The translations under genes were made by a program, and so were the position numbers. Positions 43,761 through 53,115 of a DNA stretch of 64,000 bases are shown here, piece after piece. The stretch covers positions 3,861,501 through 3,925,500 of the forward strand of contig NZ_CP152276.1 in the NCBI RefSeq assembly GCF_038719015.1, given 5' to 3'. Every line of letters starts with the position of its first letter. Position 1 is the stretch's first letter. Source of the DNA: Nguyenibacter vanlangensis. GTDB taxonomy: Bacteria > Pseudomonadota > Alphaproteobacteria > Acetobacterales > Acetobacteraceae. The notes below the pieces were generated by a model. That model saw only the letters and a list, made by a program, of their open reading frames with translations. It made no database searches and was not told where the DNA came from.

Positions 43761-46226
43761 TCAGAACGCGGTCGAGACCGAGCCGATGACCGCGATCCCG
43801 CCGCCGACGAGGTAGAGGGGGGCGGCGCCGGCGATGGTGTGGCCGCCGACGACCACCGGGTGGGCGTTCGCGGTGACGCTCTGGATGCCGGAGAGGTAGT
43901 TTTCGGCACCGATATTGACGATATTCATCTGGATCTGCGGGTGGCGGGCGAAGCCGACGCTGTGGAAGCGATAGCCCAGCGTCATGTTGGCGGTTTCGTA
44001 CGAGGGCATCTTCTGGTCGTTCATCAGGGTCGCGTATTGCGCGCCGATATAGTTGAAGCTGAAATTTCCGAAGACCGATCCGTTGTCGTAGGACAGGCCG
44101 ATCGCTGCCGTGACCTCGGGGCTTTGCACCGCGGTCTTGCCGGCGGTGGGGAGCAGCACGCCGTTGGTGGCGAAATTATTGTCCATGGTGGCGTGCAGGT
44201 ACTGGGCCGAGACATATGGGCTGACATGATGCCATGGCCGCAGCCCCAGTTCGACCTGCGCGCCGCGCGACGTCTTGCCGCCGGCCTGGATCGGTTCGGG
44301 GATCGGCAAATTGCCGATATAGACGTTCGACGTGACCTGGTTGTTGGTGATGTTGTAGTTGAACAAGGCGAGCGCGACATTGACCAGCCCGTAATGACGA
44401 TAGCCGATTTCCTCGCCGATCGCATATTCGCCGGTCATGGGCACGAAGGACGAGGTCGGTCCCGGCCGGCCGGGCGAGAAGAGCTGGCCGTAGGCCTCGA
44501 CAGAGGCCGGGGCGCGATAGGCGGTCGTGGCGTCGAGATAGATCTGGTCGTGCGGGGTCAGCCGGTAGCTGGCCGAGATCTGCGGCAGCGGCTGGGCGTA
44601 GGCGCCGCCGGCATAGCGGATGGCGCCCGGCGTGCGGTTGACCATGTCGCGGAAGATCATCAGATATTTCAGGCCGGCATTGAGGACTAGCCGGCCGCCG
44701 AGCAATTTCAGCGTGTCGGACACGTACAGCGCGTTCATCTGGTGCTGGAAATGCTGGTCGAGCGTGTTGTAGCGCACGCCGTTCGCCATCCGGATGGGAT
44801 AGGCGCCTTCGTGGTTGGCCATGCCGCCCTGGGCGTTGACGCCTTCGTACCAGATCTGTTCCAGGAGATCGACATAATTATAGGAATAGCCGGCCTGAAA
44901 AATGTTGTTCCCCTTTTCCCAGGACAGGCCGCTATCCAGCACGAAGCTTTTCTGCGGCACGGGGTTGATCTGCTCGACGGTCGCCTCGCCGGGCACGCCG
45001 TTCAGGGTGAACTGGGCGGGCAGGTTCAGGTTGCCGGCCGGCTGGTTGCCGTACCAGGATCTTGTATTGTTGATGTTGGTGCCGCCGAAATAATATTCCT
45101 CGTAATCGGCGAAGGATGGGGTCAGGTGGACATGCAGCCCGTCGGCCAGCCGGGCCTTGAAGGGCAGCATCATGATGAGGGAACGCCGGGTGTACTGGTT
45201 CAGGCCGATCCAGTTATAGTCGCCACGTGTGTAGTCTTTGTCGTAATTGTAGTTGATTCCGTAGGCGTGCCAGGCCGCCATGGTCATGGGGCGGTAATTG
45301 CCCTGCTGCCAATTGTCGTAGGACAGGATGAATGCCAGGCTGGTGTCCGGCGTCCAGTCCTTGCGGATTTCGGAATCGACGTGATATTTCCTGAAGGTGC
45401 CGGAACCGCGCCATTCGTCGTTCGTAGTCGAGGAGAAGGAGGCGAAGGCCTTGATCCCGCTATGGCCGAGTTCGCCGCTGTCCAGGCGGATGAATTCGCG
45501 TTCGAGGGATTTCGAGCCGTAGGAGAGATTCGCCGTGCCGCCGAAATTGTCGGCGGCATGGCGCAGCGTGATCTTCAGCAATCCGCCCACGTCGTTATAG
45601 ACCGGCGAGGTGATGTCGGGCGCGCCCTGGTTGACGGTGATCGCGGCGATATTGTCGGTATCGACCGCCGCCTGGACATAGGGCGTATAGTTGATCGAAT
45701 CCGCGATCGGCATGTCTTCGTAGGTGAAGCCGATTTCGGTCTGCATCAGGCCGCGCATCGACATGGCCGTCGTCGACTGGCCCAGCGGGTCGGTGCTGGC
45801 GGCGACCACGCCGGGCAGGTTGGCGATCATCGCGATCGCGTTGGTGGTCGGCGATTGCTTGGCGATGAAGTCGCGGGTGATCGTGCTGCGGCTTTTCGCG
45901 ACGGTCTGCGGCGCCATCAGGCCGCCGCCGGGCGTGGTGTTGGTGACGCCGTTGGCGGTGGCCATGCCGCCGGTCACGGTGATGTCCTCGGAGGCGGCGG
46001 GCGGGCGGGCGGCGGCGTGTCGATCCGCGGGCCTGGCCTTCTTGCGCTGCGTGGCGGCGGGTGTCGCCGCGTGGCCGGGGCGGAGCGGCACGGCCGCGCC
46101 CAGAACGATGGCGGCCGAGGCCAGCAGCAGCAGGGCGCGCGGGCTTCGTCGGAGATGCGGCGCGCCGGCGGGCAGGGGGCGGGCCGGTTGCCCCGCGGAC
46201 GACCTTGTCCGGTCTTGGTCTGTCAT
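43761..46226 (-). CDS. TonB-dependent outer-membrane receptor 3
   Basis: 821 residues. N-terminal RRSPRALLLLASAAIVLGAA acts as a signal peptide after a 25-residue basic leader. A poly-basic/Pro stretch is followed by a plug domain (SRSTITRDFIAKQSPTTNAI, ANLPGVVAASTDPLGQSTTA, GFTYEDMPIADSINYTP) and a barrel ending GGGIAVIGSVSTAF. The plug differs from receptors 1 and 2 (SIADS, YNDVGGLLKITLRHA) but shares the NLPGV...STDPLG stretch. It is transcribed in the same direction as, and 103 bp downstream of, the CocE-type hydrolase, suggesting uptake linked to hydrolysis. Ligand unknown. Confidence 0.88.
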   Translation of the reverse strand: MTDQDRTRSSAGQPARPLPAGAPHLRRSPRALLLLASAAIVLGAAVPLRPGHAATPAATQRKKARPADRHAAARPPAASEDITVTGGMATANGVTNTTPGGGLMAPQTVAKSRSTITRDFIAKQSPTTNAIAMIANLPGVVAASTDPLGQSTTAMSMRGLMQTEIGFTYEDMPIADSINYTPYVQAAVDTDNIAAITVNQGAPDITSPVYNDVGGLLKITLRHAADNFGGTANLSYGSKSLEREFIRLDSGELGHSGIKAFASFSSTTNDEWRGSGTFRKYHVDSEIRKDWTPDTSLAFILSYDNWQQGNYRPMTMAAWHAYGINYNYDKDYTRGDYNWIGLNQYTRRSLIMMLPFKARLADGLHVHLTPSFADYEEYYFGGTNINNTRSWYGNQPAGNLNLPAQFTLNGVPGEATVEQINPVPQKSFVLDSGLSWEKGNNIFQAGYSYNYVDLLEQIWYEGVNAQGGMANHEGAYPIRMANGVRYNTLDQHFQHQMNALYVSDTLKLLGGRLVLNAGLKYLMIFRDMVNRTPGAIRYAGGAYAQPLPQISASYRLTPHDQIYLDATTAYRAPASVEAYGQLFSPGRPGPTSSFVPMTGEYAIGEEIGYRHYGLVNVALALFNYNITNNQVTSNVYIGNLPIPEPIQAGGKTSRGAQVELGLRPWHHVSPYVSAQYLHATMDNNFATNGVLLPTAGKTAVQSPEVTAAIGLSYDNGSVFGNFSFNYIGAQYATLMNDQKMPSYETANMTLGYRFHSVGFARHPQIQMNIVNIGAENYLSGIQSVTANAHPVVVGGHTIAGAAPLYLVGGGIAVIGSVSTAF

Positions 46227-46328
46227 CGGTTGGTTCCTCCGGCCAAGTCTCGCGCGGGCCGTGATCGTTCACTATGATGCGATGTGGAAATGATATGGTC
46301 CGTGTCGGGGGTCGTTCGGACGTGGCTG

Positions 46329-48305
46329 TCAGTCGACCGGCGGATGGTCCACGCCGCTGCCCGCGGCCTGGGGCGGCAGGACGGGCAGGATCAGTGCCGA
46401 GCGGTGGGCGGCGTCGTGCCAGATCGTCTGCGCGGCCTTGACGATGGCGGCGGAGTGTCCGAACGGTGCCCCGGTATTCGGGTTGGGGGCGAATTGCGGG
46501 AAGTCGCTGGAGGAGATTTCCAGCCTGATCCGATGGCCGGGCAGGAACAGGTTGCTGGTCGGCCAGACCTTGATCCGGTATTCGTAGATCTGGTTCGGCG
46601 TGATCGGCGTGGGGTCGGTCAGCGACGCGCGGTAGCGGGCGACGACGATGCCGTTATTGAGGTTGATCGCGCTGCCGTCGGGATGGACGTCGACCAGCTT
46701 GGCGGTGAAATCCGTATCCCTGGCCGTGGTGGCGGCATAGAGGATGACGGTGATCGGTCCCGTGACGTTCAGCGGCGCGGTCAGGACATTGCTGGTATAG
46801 ACCAGGATGTCCGGGCGCTGTTCGATGGCCGATTGATCGAACTGGCCCTGCGGGCCGGAATTCCACGCGCAGCAGGAATGGCCGCCGATGCTGGGAACCG
46901 GATTGGCCGGATCATAGACGAAATGGTCGCTGGGCGCGGTCAGCCTGGCCGGGTCGATTGTGCCGTGGGGCGGCGCGGCGGGGGAAGGGGGCGTGCTGCC
47001 CGGCGGGGTCGTCGTCAGCGCGCCGTCGCCCATGACCGAGGATGCGTCCCGCGCGCTGCCCAGATACCATGTCTGGTAGGTCGTGCCGGCCACCGGCCAG
47101 CGATCGGCGACATGCCAGCGATTTTCACCCATGGTGAAGTAGTCGATGCGCGGGCCGGTCTGCACGCCGTCATCCTTGCCCTTGAGGAAATGGTCGAACC
47201 AGGCGAGCATCAATTCATTGACCGGACTGTCGGAGACGGGGCCGATCGCCTTCAGGCGCGGGCTGACCAGGCTGTCGGGCCGCCCCCAGCCCAGATGTTC
47301 CCAGGGGCCGAGGATGATGCGCTGGTTGCGCCGCGCCGCGGGGGTGCCGCCCTGGGTGCGCATGCCGTTGAAATTTTCCAGCGCGCCGGTCAGGAACGAA
47401 TCATACCAGCCGTCGAAGGCAAGGACCGGCACCTGCACATTCGGATAGCGCGAACGGATTTCGAACGCTTTCCAATAGCCGTCGCGCGACGGGTGACGGA
47501 TGGCGTCGTAGAAATAGGGCGCGACCTTGGGGTCGCCGGGGCGCAGGGGCGGAAAGGACAGATAGGGCGTGTCGCGCAGCCAGGCCGCCGGATTCATGCC
47601 GTCGGCCCGCAATTCGGCCGCCAGCGCGGTATCGCCGCGGTTGGCGGCGGCGCTGGAGGCGATCGTCTCCATCATCCATGGTGCGATGAAGGCCAGGCGG
47701 AATGCCCCGTCCTCATATGTCCAGCCGTCATAGTAATCCGAGCCCGTGTTGGACGGGACGATGGTCTTCAGTGACGGCGGCGACGCGGTGGCGGCCAGCC
47801 ATTGTGTCGCCCCGACATAGGACGAGCCGTACATCCCGACCTTGCCGTCGGCCCCGGGCAGGCGGGCGGCCCATTCGACCGTGTCATAGCCGTCATCGCG
47901 GTCATAGCGATATTCGTAGAACGTGCCGCCGGATTTTCCCTGGCCGCGAATGTCCTGCACCACCACCAGATAGCAGTGCGAGGCGAACCAGTCCGGCGTC
48001 TGGAAGCGCGACGGCTGGACCTGCGCGGCGTCCTTGCCATACTGGGTGCGCATCAGGATGACCGGGACCGGCGCCGTGCTGTCCGGGCGATAGATGTCGG
48101 CGCGCAGGATGGTGCCGTCGCGCATTTTCGCCGGGACGTCGGCCTGTTTCGTGACATGGCAGGAACCGCGCCCCGCGGCGGCCGGCCATGGCGCGGCCCG
48201 GGGATGGCCGGGCAGGGCCTGCAATGCGGTCGCGAGCGACGTGCCATGGAGCAGCGCGCGCAGCCATCCCGATCGGGTCTTCGACAATTCTACGGTCCTT
48301 GACAT
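46329..48305 (-). CDS. CocE/NonD-family serine hydrolase, exported
   Basis: 658 residues from the ATG at 48305 (GAGAGAG just upstream; a GTG at 48344 would add 13). A signal-like N-terminus precedes the S15/CocE alpha/beta-hydrolase core: VPAKMRDGTILRADIYRP, QDIRGQGKSGGTFYEYRYD, the nucleophile elbow GKVGMYGSSYVGATQWLAA, then DGWYDSFLTGALEN and GGHSCCAWNSGPQGQ. The C-terminal jelly-roll domain has DFTAKLVDVHPDGSAINLNN. The family includes cocaine esterase and cephalosporin/glutaryl acylases. The natural substrate cannot be read. It precedes TonB receptor 3 on the same strand. A 19-bp palindrome lies ~73 bp upstream. Confidence 0.85.
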   Translation of the reverse strand: MSRTVELSKTRSGWLRALLHGTSLATALQALPGHPRAAPWPAAAGRGSCHVTKQADVPAKMRDGTILRADIYRPDSTAPVPVILMRTQYGKDAAQVQPSRFQTPDWFASHCYLVVVQDIRGQGKSGGTFYEYRYDRDDGYDTVEWAARLPGADGKVGMYGSSYVGATQWLAATASPPSLKTIVPSNTGSDYYDGWTYEDGAFRLAFIAPWMMETIASSAAANRGDTALAAELRADGMNPAAWLRDTPYLSFPPLRPGDPKVAPYFYDAIRHPSRDGYWKAFEIRSRYPNVQVPVLAFDGWYDSFLTGALENFNGMRTQGGTPAARRNQRIILGPWEHLGWGRPDSLVSPRLKAIGPVSDSPVNELMLAWFDHFLKGKDDGVQTGPRIDYFTMGENRWHVADRWPVAGTTYQTWYLGSARDASSVMGDGALTTTPPGSTPPSPAAPPHGTIDPARLTAPSDHFVYDPANPVPSIGGHSCCAWNSGPQGQFDQSAIEQRPDILVYTSNVLTAPLNVTGPITVILYAATTARDTDFTAKLVDVHPDGSAINLNNGIVVARYRASLTDPTPITPNQIYEYRIKVWPTSNLFLPGHRIRLEISSSDFPQFAPNPNTGAPFGHSAAIVKAAQTIWHDAAHRSALILPVLPPQAAGSGVDHPPVD

Positions 48306-48377
48306 CTCTCTCACTCGGTCATGTCGGCGTTCATGGTGCGTCACAGGCGCATACGGCGGGTTTATTTTAATTATTGA

Positions 48378-48396
48378 TATATGTTATTAACATATA
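48378..48396. promoter_or_regulatory. 19-bp palindrome upstream of the CocE gene
   Basis: TATATGTTA and TAACATATA, exact complements around a single T. It lies in the 375-bp spacer 48306-48680 between the CocE gene and the LysR gene transcribed away from it. The TxxxA symmetry suits a LysR-type operator, and the divergent LysR is the natural candidate. The rest of the spacer is AT-rich with the inverted repeat at 48540. Confidence 0.5.
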
Positions 48397-48539
48397 CTTG
48401 GTCAGATTGATTGGATCCTGGAGGTGTCTTCTGATGAAGTATCCTGTTATCGAAACGTAATGGAGTGGGGCGCATGTTCGTCGTCTTGGCCCGGTGAGCC
48501 GGACCATGCAAAATCTCCTAACGAATAAAAGTCTTTTTG

Positions 48540-48563
48540 CTTCTTTTTCTTCAGAAAAAGAAG
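48540..48563. repeat. 11-bp-arm A/T-rich inverted repeat
   Basis: CTTCTTTTTCT and AGAAAAAGAAG, perfect complements with a TC loop. The strong pyrimidine/purine strand bias is unlike the surrounding sequence. It lies 118 bp before the LysR start. Terminator-like on either strand; function unknown. Confidence 0.5.
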
Positions 48564-48680
48564 ATGCTCTCAGCGCCCGGCCGCCTCGAGGTGTATGAAG
48601 TGTATAATGTCCCCTGCACGAAGCTTATGCATGAACGTTGCGTGGTCAAATTATAATTTCTCGTCTATGATATTGATCTA

Positions 48681-49598
48681 ATGAATAATAGGCGCATCGA
48701 TCTCAATCTGGCGACGATCTTCCTGGCCTTGTGGTATGAGCGCAGCGTCAGCGGCGCGGCCGTGCGGCTGGCCCTGACGCAGCCGGCGGTCAGCAATGCG
48801 CTGAAGCGGCTGCGCACCGCCTGCGGGGATGAATTGTTCGTCCGCACGCGCGGCGGGATGCGGCCGACGGTGCGGGCCACGATGATGGCGCCTCAACTGG
48901 AGCGCGATGTCGAACAGATCCGTCTGGCGCTGGGCGGCAGCCGGGATTTCCTGCCGGAGACGGCGACGCGGCAATTCGTCGTCGGCATGACCGCGGGCCT
49001 GGACCTGGCGGCCGGACCGGTGCTGAGCGCGATGCTCTGGCGGGCCGCGCCGCTGACGATGACGCGATTCCGGGCGCCGGAGACGCGGCAGGCCGCCGAC
49101 CTGCTGGAGCGGCGGGACATCGAGCTGGCGGCGACCATTCGCGGCCTGCCGGACCATCGCTGCGCCGAAATGACGGTGGGGCGTTATCATTTCGTCTGCC
49201 TGTACGATCCTGCCGGATGCGGCCTGGGGCCGGTCATCGGGCGGGAGGAATTTCTGGACGTGCCGCATATCCTGACGGAGGCCGCCACGCGCGGCACGAT
49301 CGTCGAGACGATGTTGCGCCAGGAGGGGCTGCGCCGGCGGGTCCGGGTCGTCGTCAGCAATTTCGGCGCGTTGCCGGCGTTTCTGCTGGGTCAGTACGCG
49401 CTGGCGGTGGTGCCGCATTATGTCGGCTATGCCCTGGCCCGGCAGTCCGGGCTGCATGTCAGCCCGCTGCCGGTGCCGATCACCGGCGGCGAGGTGCATA
49501 TCCTGATGCGGCTCGACGGGCTGGCGGATGCCGGGCTGATCTGGCTGCGCCTGCAACTGGCCGAGGCGTTGCGCATGGCCCTGGCGGATGGCCGATAG
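48681..49598 (+). CDS. LysR-family regulator (NodD-like subgroup)
   Basis: 305 residues. The helix-turn-helix is RRIDLNLATIFLALWYERSV then ALTQPAVSNALKRLRTACGD (QPAVS motif), with LFVRTRGGMRPT at its end. The effector domain includes VVGMTAGLDLAAGPVLSAML, RHYHF-type VGRYHFVCLYDP and ALAVVPHYVGYALARQSGL. This RIDLNL start is typical of the NodD/LinR-like subgroup that often controls aromatic-compound genes. It is divergent from the CocE-type hydrolase and is its probable activator. Confidence 0.85.
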   Translation: MNNRRIDLNLATIFLALWYERSVSGAAVRLALTQPAVSNALKRLRTACGDELFVRTRGGMRPTVRATMMAPQLERDVEQIRLALGGSRDFLPETATRQFVVGMTAGLDLAAGPVLSAMLWRAAPLTMTRFRAPETRQAADLLERRDIELAATIRGLPDHRCAEMTVGRYHFVCLYDPAGCGLGPVIGREEFLDVPHILTEAATRGTIVETMLRQEGLRRRVRVVVSNFGALPAFLLGQYALAVVPHYVGYALARQSGLHVSPLPVPITGGEVHILMRLDGLADAGLIWLRLQLAEALRMALADGR

Positions 49599-49655
49599 GG
49601 GAGATCGTCATGCGGCACGGGAGGCTGGCGAGGGGTCGAAGCGCCCTTTTTGGAA

Positions 49656-50588
49656 TCACGCGCGCAATAGCTCCGCCAGGCGGGTGAAATCCGCCCCCCT
49701 CGGGTCGGTCGCGCGCCAGGCCAGGCCGATCCGGCGTCCGGCCCGGGGGTCGGTCAGTGGGCGGCTGCAGGTCAGGGCGCCGTCGCCCGTGCGGTCCTGG
49801 ATCCGGTCCTGGATCCGGTCCTGGATCGCCAGGGCGGGCATCAGGGCGATGCCCTCGCCGGCCGCGACCATATGACGCAGCATTTCCAGGCTGGGGGCGA
49901 CGCGCGGGTTCGCCGCCCGCTGCGATTCGGCCGGCACGTGGCAGAGCGAGACGGTTTGCGCGCGCAGGCAATGCCCGTCTTCCAGCAGCAGCAGGTCCGG
50001 CCGGGCCAGGTCGGTGACGGAGAGTGCCCGTTGGGCCGCCAGCGGGTGGTCGGCGGGCAGCAGGGCGTGGAACGGTTCGAAGAACAGGGGTTCGGCCACC
50101 AGGCCGGGCTGGTCGGCGGGCAGGGCGATCAGGGCGGCGTCCAGCGTGTAGTCGGCCAGCGCGGCCAGGAGGGGCTCGGTGCGTTCCTCGGTCAGGCGCA
50201 GCGACAGGCCGGGCAGGCGGGCGCGCAGCAATTGCAGCAGGCCCGGGATGTAATAGGGGCCGAGGGTGGGGATGACCCCCAGCGCCAGCCTGCCGTCCAG
50301 CGGGGTCGTGTGGGTGCGTGCCAGTTCCAGTACGGCGCGGCTTTCGCGGACGACGCGCCCGATCTGGGCCAGCAGGGGGGTACCCTGCGGCGTCGGGCGG
50401 GCGCCGCCGCGCCCGCGCTCGAACAATGCGCAGCCCAGCAGGGCCTCCAGCTTGCGGATCTGTTCGCTCAGCGCCGGCTGGCTGACGCCGCAGCGTTCGG
50501 CGGCCCGGCCGAAATGGCCGGTTTCGGCGACGGTCAGCGCATATTCGCAATCGCGCAGGGAGAGGCCGGACAGGGAGGTGGTCTGCAT
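49656..50588 (-). CDS. oxyR: OxyR hydrogen-peroxide sensor (LysR family)
   Basis: 310 residues. The helix-turn-helix has LRDCEYALTVAETGHFGRAA and VSQPALSEQIRKLE. The peroxide-sensing pair is Cys207 and Cys216 (GHCLRAQTVSLC), nine residues apart as in E. coli OxyR C199/C208. Oxidation to a disulfide activates transcription of antioxidant genes, here most directly the divergent catalase gene. A 12-bp triplication (49792-49827) expands IQDR into IQDRIQDRIQDR within the effector domain, where other OxyR proteins have a short variable loop. It ends near the LysR gene at 48681-49598 (convergent). Confidence 0.9.
   Translation of the reverse strand: MQTTSLSGLSLRDCEYALTVAETGHFGRAAERCGVSQPALSEQIRKLEALLGCALFERGRGGARPTPQGTPLLAQIGRVVRESRAVLELARTHTTPLDGRLALGVIPTLGPYYIPGLLQLLRARLPGLSLRLTEERTEPLLAALADYTLDAALIALPADQPGLVAEPLFFEPFHALLPADHPLAAQRALSVTDLARPDLLLLEDGHCLRAQTVSLCHVPAESQRAANPRVAPSLEMLRHMVAAGEGIALMPALAIQDRIQDRIQDRTGDGALTCSRPLTDPRAGRRIGLAWRATDPRGADFTRLAELLRA
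49792..49827. repeat. Three in-frame 12-bp repeats inside oxyR
   Basis: CGGTCCTGGATC repeated exactly three times. On the coding strand each unit encodes the same four residues (IQDR). A slippage-prone tract that keeps the frame, in the effector domain of OxyR. Confidence 0.8.
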
Positions 50589-50594
50589 GCCTTG

Positions 50595-50633
50595 CTCTAT
50601 ATCATAAGTATTGCCTATCGTGATGATATAGAG
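50595..50633. promoter_or_regulatory. 39-bp dyad between oxyR and katA, probable OxyR site
   Basis: CTCTATATCAT (50595-50605) and its exact complement (50623-50633), with TATTGCCTATC between them. CTAT/ATAG elements at both ends and in the centre fit the repeated ATAG-N7-CTAT design of OxyR sites. It begins 7 bases upstream of the oxyR start and ends 75 bp before katA, placing it to repress one and activate the other. Confidence 0.7.
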
Positions 50634-50707
50634 AATCGATTTTCGTTATTGAATGGCGTCCCTTAGCGTGCCGGTGACGCCATTGTGAGCGCAAGGGAAG
50701 AGCGAGA

Positions 50708-52198
50708 ATGTCCGACATATCCCACAGGCCGGTACTGACCACCACGGCGGGTTCGCCGGTGCCCGACAACCAGAACAGCCGGAGTGCCGGCCCGCGCGGG
50801 CCGCTGCTGCTGGAAAACTATCAGTTGCTGGAGAAGCTGGCGCACCAGAACCGCGAGCGGATTCCCGAGCGCGTGGTCCATGCCAAGGGTTCGGGCGCCT
50901 ATGGCACCTTCACGGTGACGCGGGACATCAGCCGCTATTCCCGTGCCCGCCTGTTTTCGGGAATCGGCAAGCAGACCGAGGTGCTGGCCCGTTTCTCGAC
51001 CGTGGCGGGCGAGCGTGGCGCGGCCGATGCCGAGCGCGACGTGCGCGGTTTCGCCCTGAAATTCTATACCGAGGAGGGCAACTGGGACCTGGTCGGCAAT
51101 AATACGCCGGTCTTCTTCATCCGCGATCCGATGAAATTTCCCGATTTCATCCGCACGCAGAAGCGCCATCCGCGGACCAATCTGCGTTCGGCCACCGCGA
51201 TGTGGGATTTCTGGTCGCTGAGCCCGGAAAGCCTGCACCAGGTTGCGATCCTGTTTTCCGACCGGGGCCTGCCGCAGGGCCATCGCTTCATGAACGGCTA
51301 TGGCAGCCACACATTTTCCTTCTGGAACGATGCGGGCGAGCGGTTCTGGGTCAAGTTCCATTTCAAGACGCAGCAGGGCCATCGGTTCTGGACCAATGCG
51401 GAAGGCAATGCGGTGATCGCCCAGGATCGGGAGAGCGCGCAGCGGGACCTGTACGAGGCGATCGAGCGCGGCGAATTCCCGCGCTGGACCGTCCATGTGC
51501 AGATCATGCCGGAACTGGAGGCCGAGACGACGTCCTATAACCCGTTCGACCTGACCAAAGTCTGGCCGCACAAGGATTATCCGCTGATGGAAGTCGGGGT
51601 GCTGGAGCTGAACCGCAATCCGGCGCATTATTTCGCCGAGATCGAGCAGGCGTCGTTCTCGCCGTCGAACATCGTTCCGGGGATCGGGTTTTCGCCCGAC
51701 AAGGTGCTGCAGGGCCGGCTGTTCGCCTATGCCGACGCCCATCGCTATCGCGTCGGCACGCATTACGAGGCGCTGCCGGTCAACCGGCCGCACGCGGCTT
51801 CGGTCCATACCTATCATGCCGATGGGGCGATGCGCTTCGACGCGCCGCGCGGCACTGATGCGTATTACGAGCCGAATTCCTTCGGCGGTCCGGTGGAGGA
51901 CCGTTCGGCCGCCGAACCGCCATTGCGCATCAGCGGGGACGCGGCCTGGTACGACCATCGGGCGGGCAATGACGATTACAGCCAGCCGGCCGCTTTGTTC
52001 CGGATGTTCGATGCCGGCCAGCGGGCGCGCTTCTTCGCCAATATCGCCGCCGCGATGCAGGGCGTGCCGCGGGAGATCGTCGAACGGCAACTGGCCCATT
52101 TCGCCAAGGCCGATCCGGCCTGGGCCGAGGGCGTGCGGGCGGCGCTGGAGGCCGCTTCGGCCGGGGCGCCGTCATATTTGAAAGAGGGCGTGGAATGA
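50708..52198 (+). CDS. katA: Monofunctional heme catalase (clade 3)
   Basis: 496 residues. It disproportionates H2O2. The distal-side His58 ([14 protein letters not shown]) and Asn ([14 protein letters not shown]) are present, as are the heme-contacting [20 protein letters not shown] and the proximal Tyr in [20 protein letters not shown]. The length and absence of a flavodoxin-like C-terminal domain define a small-subunit clade-3 enzyme. GGAAGAGCGAG precedes the ATG. Behind an OxyR-type dyad and divergent from oxyR, it is surely peroxide-inducible. The stop overlaps a 50-residue lipoprotein gene (ATGA). Confidence 0.96.
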   Translation: MSDISHRPVLTTTAGSPVPDNQNSRSAGPRGPLLLENYQLLEKLAHQNRERIPERVVHAKGSGAYGTFTVTRDISRYSRARLFSGIGKQTEVLARFSTVAGERGAADAERDVRGFALKFYTEEGNWDLVGNNTPVFFIRDPMKFPDFIRTQKRHPRTNLRSATAMWDFWSLSPESLHQVAILFSDRGLPQGHRFMNGYGSHTFSFWNDAGERFWVKFHFKTQQGHRFWTNAEGNAVIAQDRESAQRDLYEAIERGEFPRWTVHVQIMPELEAETTSYNPFDLTKVWPHKDYPLMEVGVLELNRNPAHYFAEIEQASFSPSNIVPGIGFSPDKVLQGRLFAYADAHRYRVGTHYEALPVNRPHAASVHTYHADGAMRFDAPRGTDAYYEPNSFGGPVEDRSAAEPPLRISGDAAWYDHRAGNDDYSQPAALFRMFDAGQRARFFANIAAAMQGVPREIVERQLAHFAKADPAWAEGVRAALEAASAGAPSYLKEGVE

Positions 52199-52347
52199 AC
52201 AGGAACACGCATCGGATGCTGATCGTCCGGGTTGCGGCTGCATCCTTGTCGGTCGCGCTGTCCGCCTGTTCCATGGCGGATGGTGCCGGGGTCTGCACCA
52301 ATTGCGTCAGTGACGCGAATCCCGTCGGCAATGGAAACTTCCCCTGA
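52195..52347 (+). CDS. 50-residue lipoprotein co-translated with catalase
   Basis: The ATG overlaps the katA stop by four bases. The signal ([18 protein letters not shown]) ends in a lipobox LSAC, Cys24 predicted to be lipidated, leaving a 27-residue mature peptide with CTNC. Too short for most gene finders. Overlap with katA implies peroxide-inducible, coupled expression. The CxxC might respond to redox or bind metal or heme; function unknown. Confidence 0.65.
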   Translation: MNRNTHRMLIVRVAAASLSVALSACSMADGAGVCTNCVSDANPVGNGNFP

Positions 52348-52354
52348 AAGCCGG

Positions 52355-52397
52355 GGCCCGGTCCGTCGCAATGTCGGCTGAAGCGACGGATCGGGCC
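52355..52397. terminator. 15-bp-stem hairpin ending the katA operon
   Basis: GGCCCGGTCCGTCGC (52355-52369) pairs with GCGACGGATCGGGCC (52383-52397), one G-T wobble, 13-base loop. It starts 8 bases after the small lipoprotein stop. It also lies between convergent genes. Confidence 0.75.
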
Positions 52398-52431
52398 AAG
52401 ACCGCCGCTTTGCGCCGGCGGCCGCGTGGGG

Positions 52432-53115
52432 TCAGGGGCCGGGCGGCGTGCCGCCGGCCGGCCGGCCCGCGTGTTCGGTCACGGTTGCCGAGGGGGTGAC
52501 GACCCGGTTGGTGACGGTGAATGAAACCGCGTCCATGGTCGTGATATCGACCTGGTCCCCGACCTTGAGCGTGGCCAGCAGGTCCTGCATCGGCTTTTCC
52601 CGTACGGTCACGGTGCGGGTCATCTGTGCCGGGTCGATGACGGTGACGATATGGTGCGGCGCGTCGATCGCCAGGATTCGCACCCGTTCGCGGCGAAAGG
52701 AGATCATGGTGCCGTGGGGGTGGCGGTTGGCCAGGCCCTGGGCCGAACTGACCGTTGATTCCGGCATCGGGCTGCCGGGGGCCGCGATGTCGGCGGCGAT
52801 CGTCTGGAAGAAGCGGATGCGGATCTTGTCCCCCGGCTGTACGCGGGGCAGGTGGCGGGCGCCTCGCGGGATGTGCACCGTGACCAGGCCGTCCGCCTGG
52901 TCGCGCAGCAGCACCGTGCCGGTGGCCGGATCGACCGTCTCGACCGTGCCGGTGGTGACCTGGTTGCCGGTGATGGCCGAGGCCTGGGCGCGCGCGTCGT
53001 GCGCGGCCGTCGCGGACAGGGCCGCCCCGGCCCCCGCGAGAAGCATGCCCGCAAGCTGCATGACAGGGAGGATGCGGGAAGCGCCGCGTGCTTTCGTGGG
53101 AGCCGACATGTGCAT
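52432..53115 (-). CDS. Exported protein of unknown function
   Basis: 227 residues. A signal peptide (LPVMQLAGMLLAGAGAALSA, cleavage near ARAQA) is followed by two OB-like repeats: VTTGTVETVDPATGTVLLRD, ADGLVTVHIPRGARHLPRVQ and KIRIRFFQTI; then VRILAIDAPHHIVTVIDPAQ and DQVDITTMDAVSFTVTNRVV. The VxxVDxxxxxVxLRD style resembles periplasmic beta-barrel copper- or nucleic-acid-binding small domains, but no family is certain. AAGGACGAG lies directly before the ATG. Convergent with the katA operon. Confidence 0.55.
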   Translation of the reverse strand: MHMSAPTKARGASRILPVMQLAGMLLAGAGAALSATAAHDARAQASAITGNQVTTGTVETVDPATGTVLLRDQADGLVTVHIPRGARHLPRVQPGDKIRIRFFQTIAADIAAPGSPMPESTVSSAQGLANRHPHGTMISFRRERVRILAIDAPHHIVTVIDPAQMTRTVTVREKPMQDLLATLKVGDQVDITTMDAVSFTVTNRVVTPSATVTEHAGRPAGGTPPGP

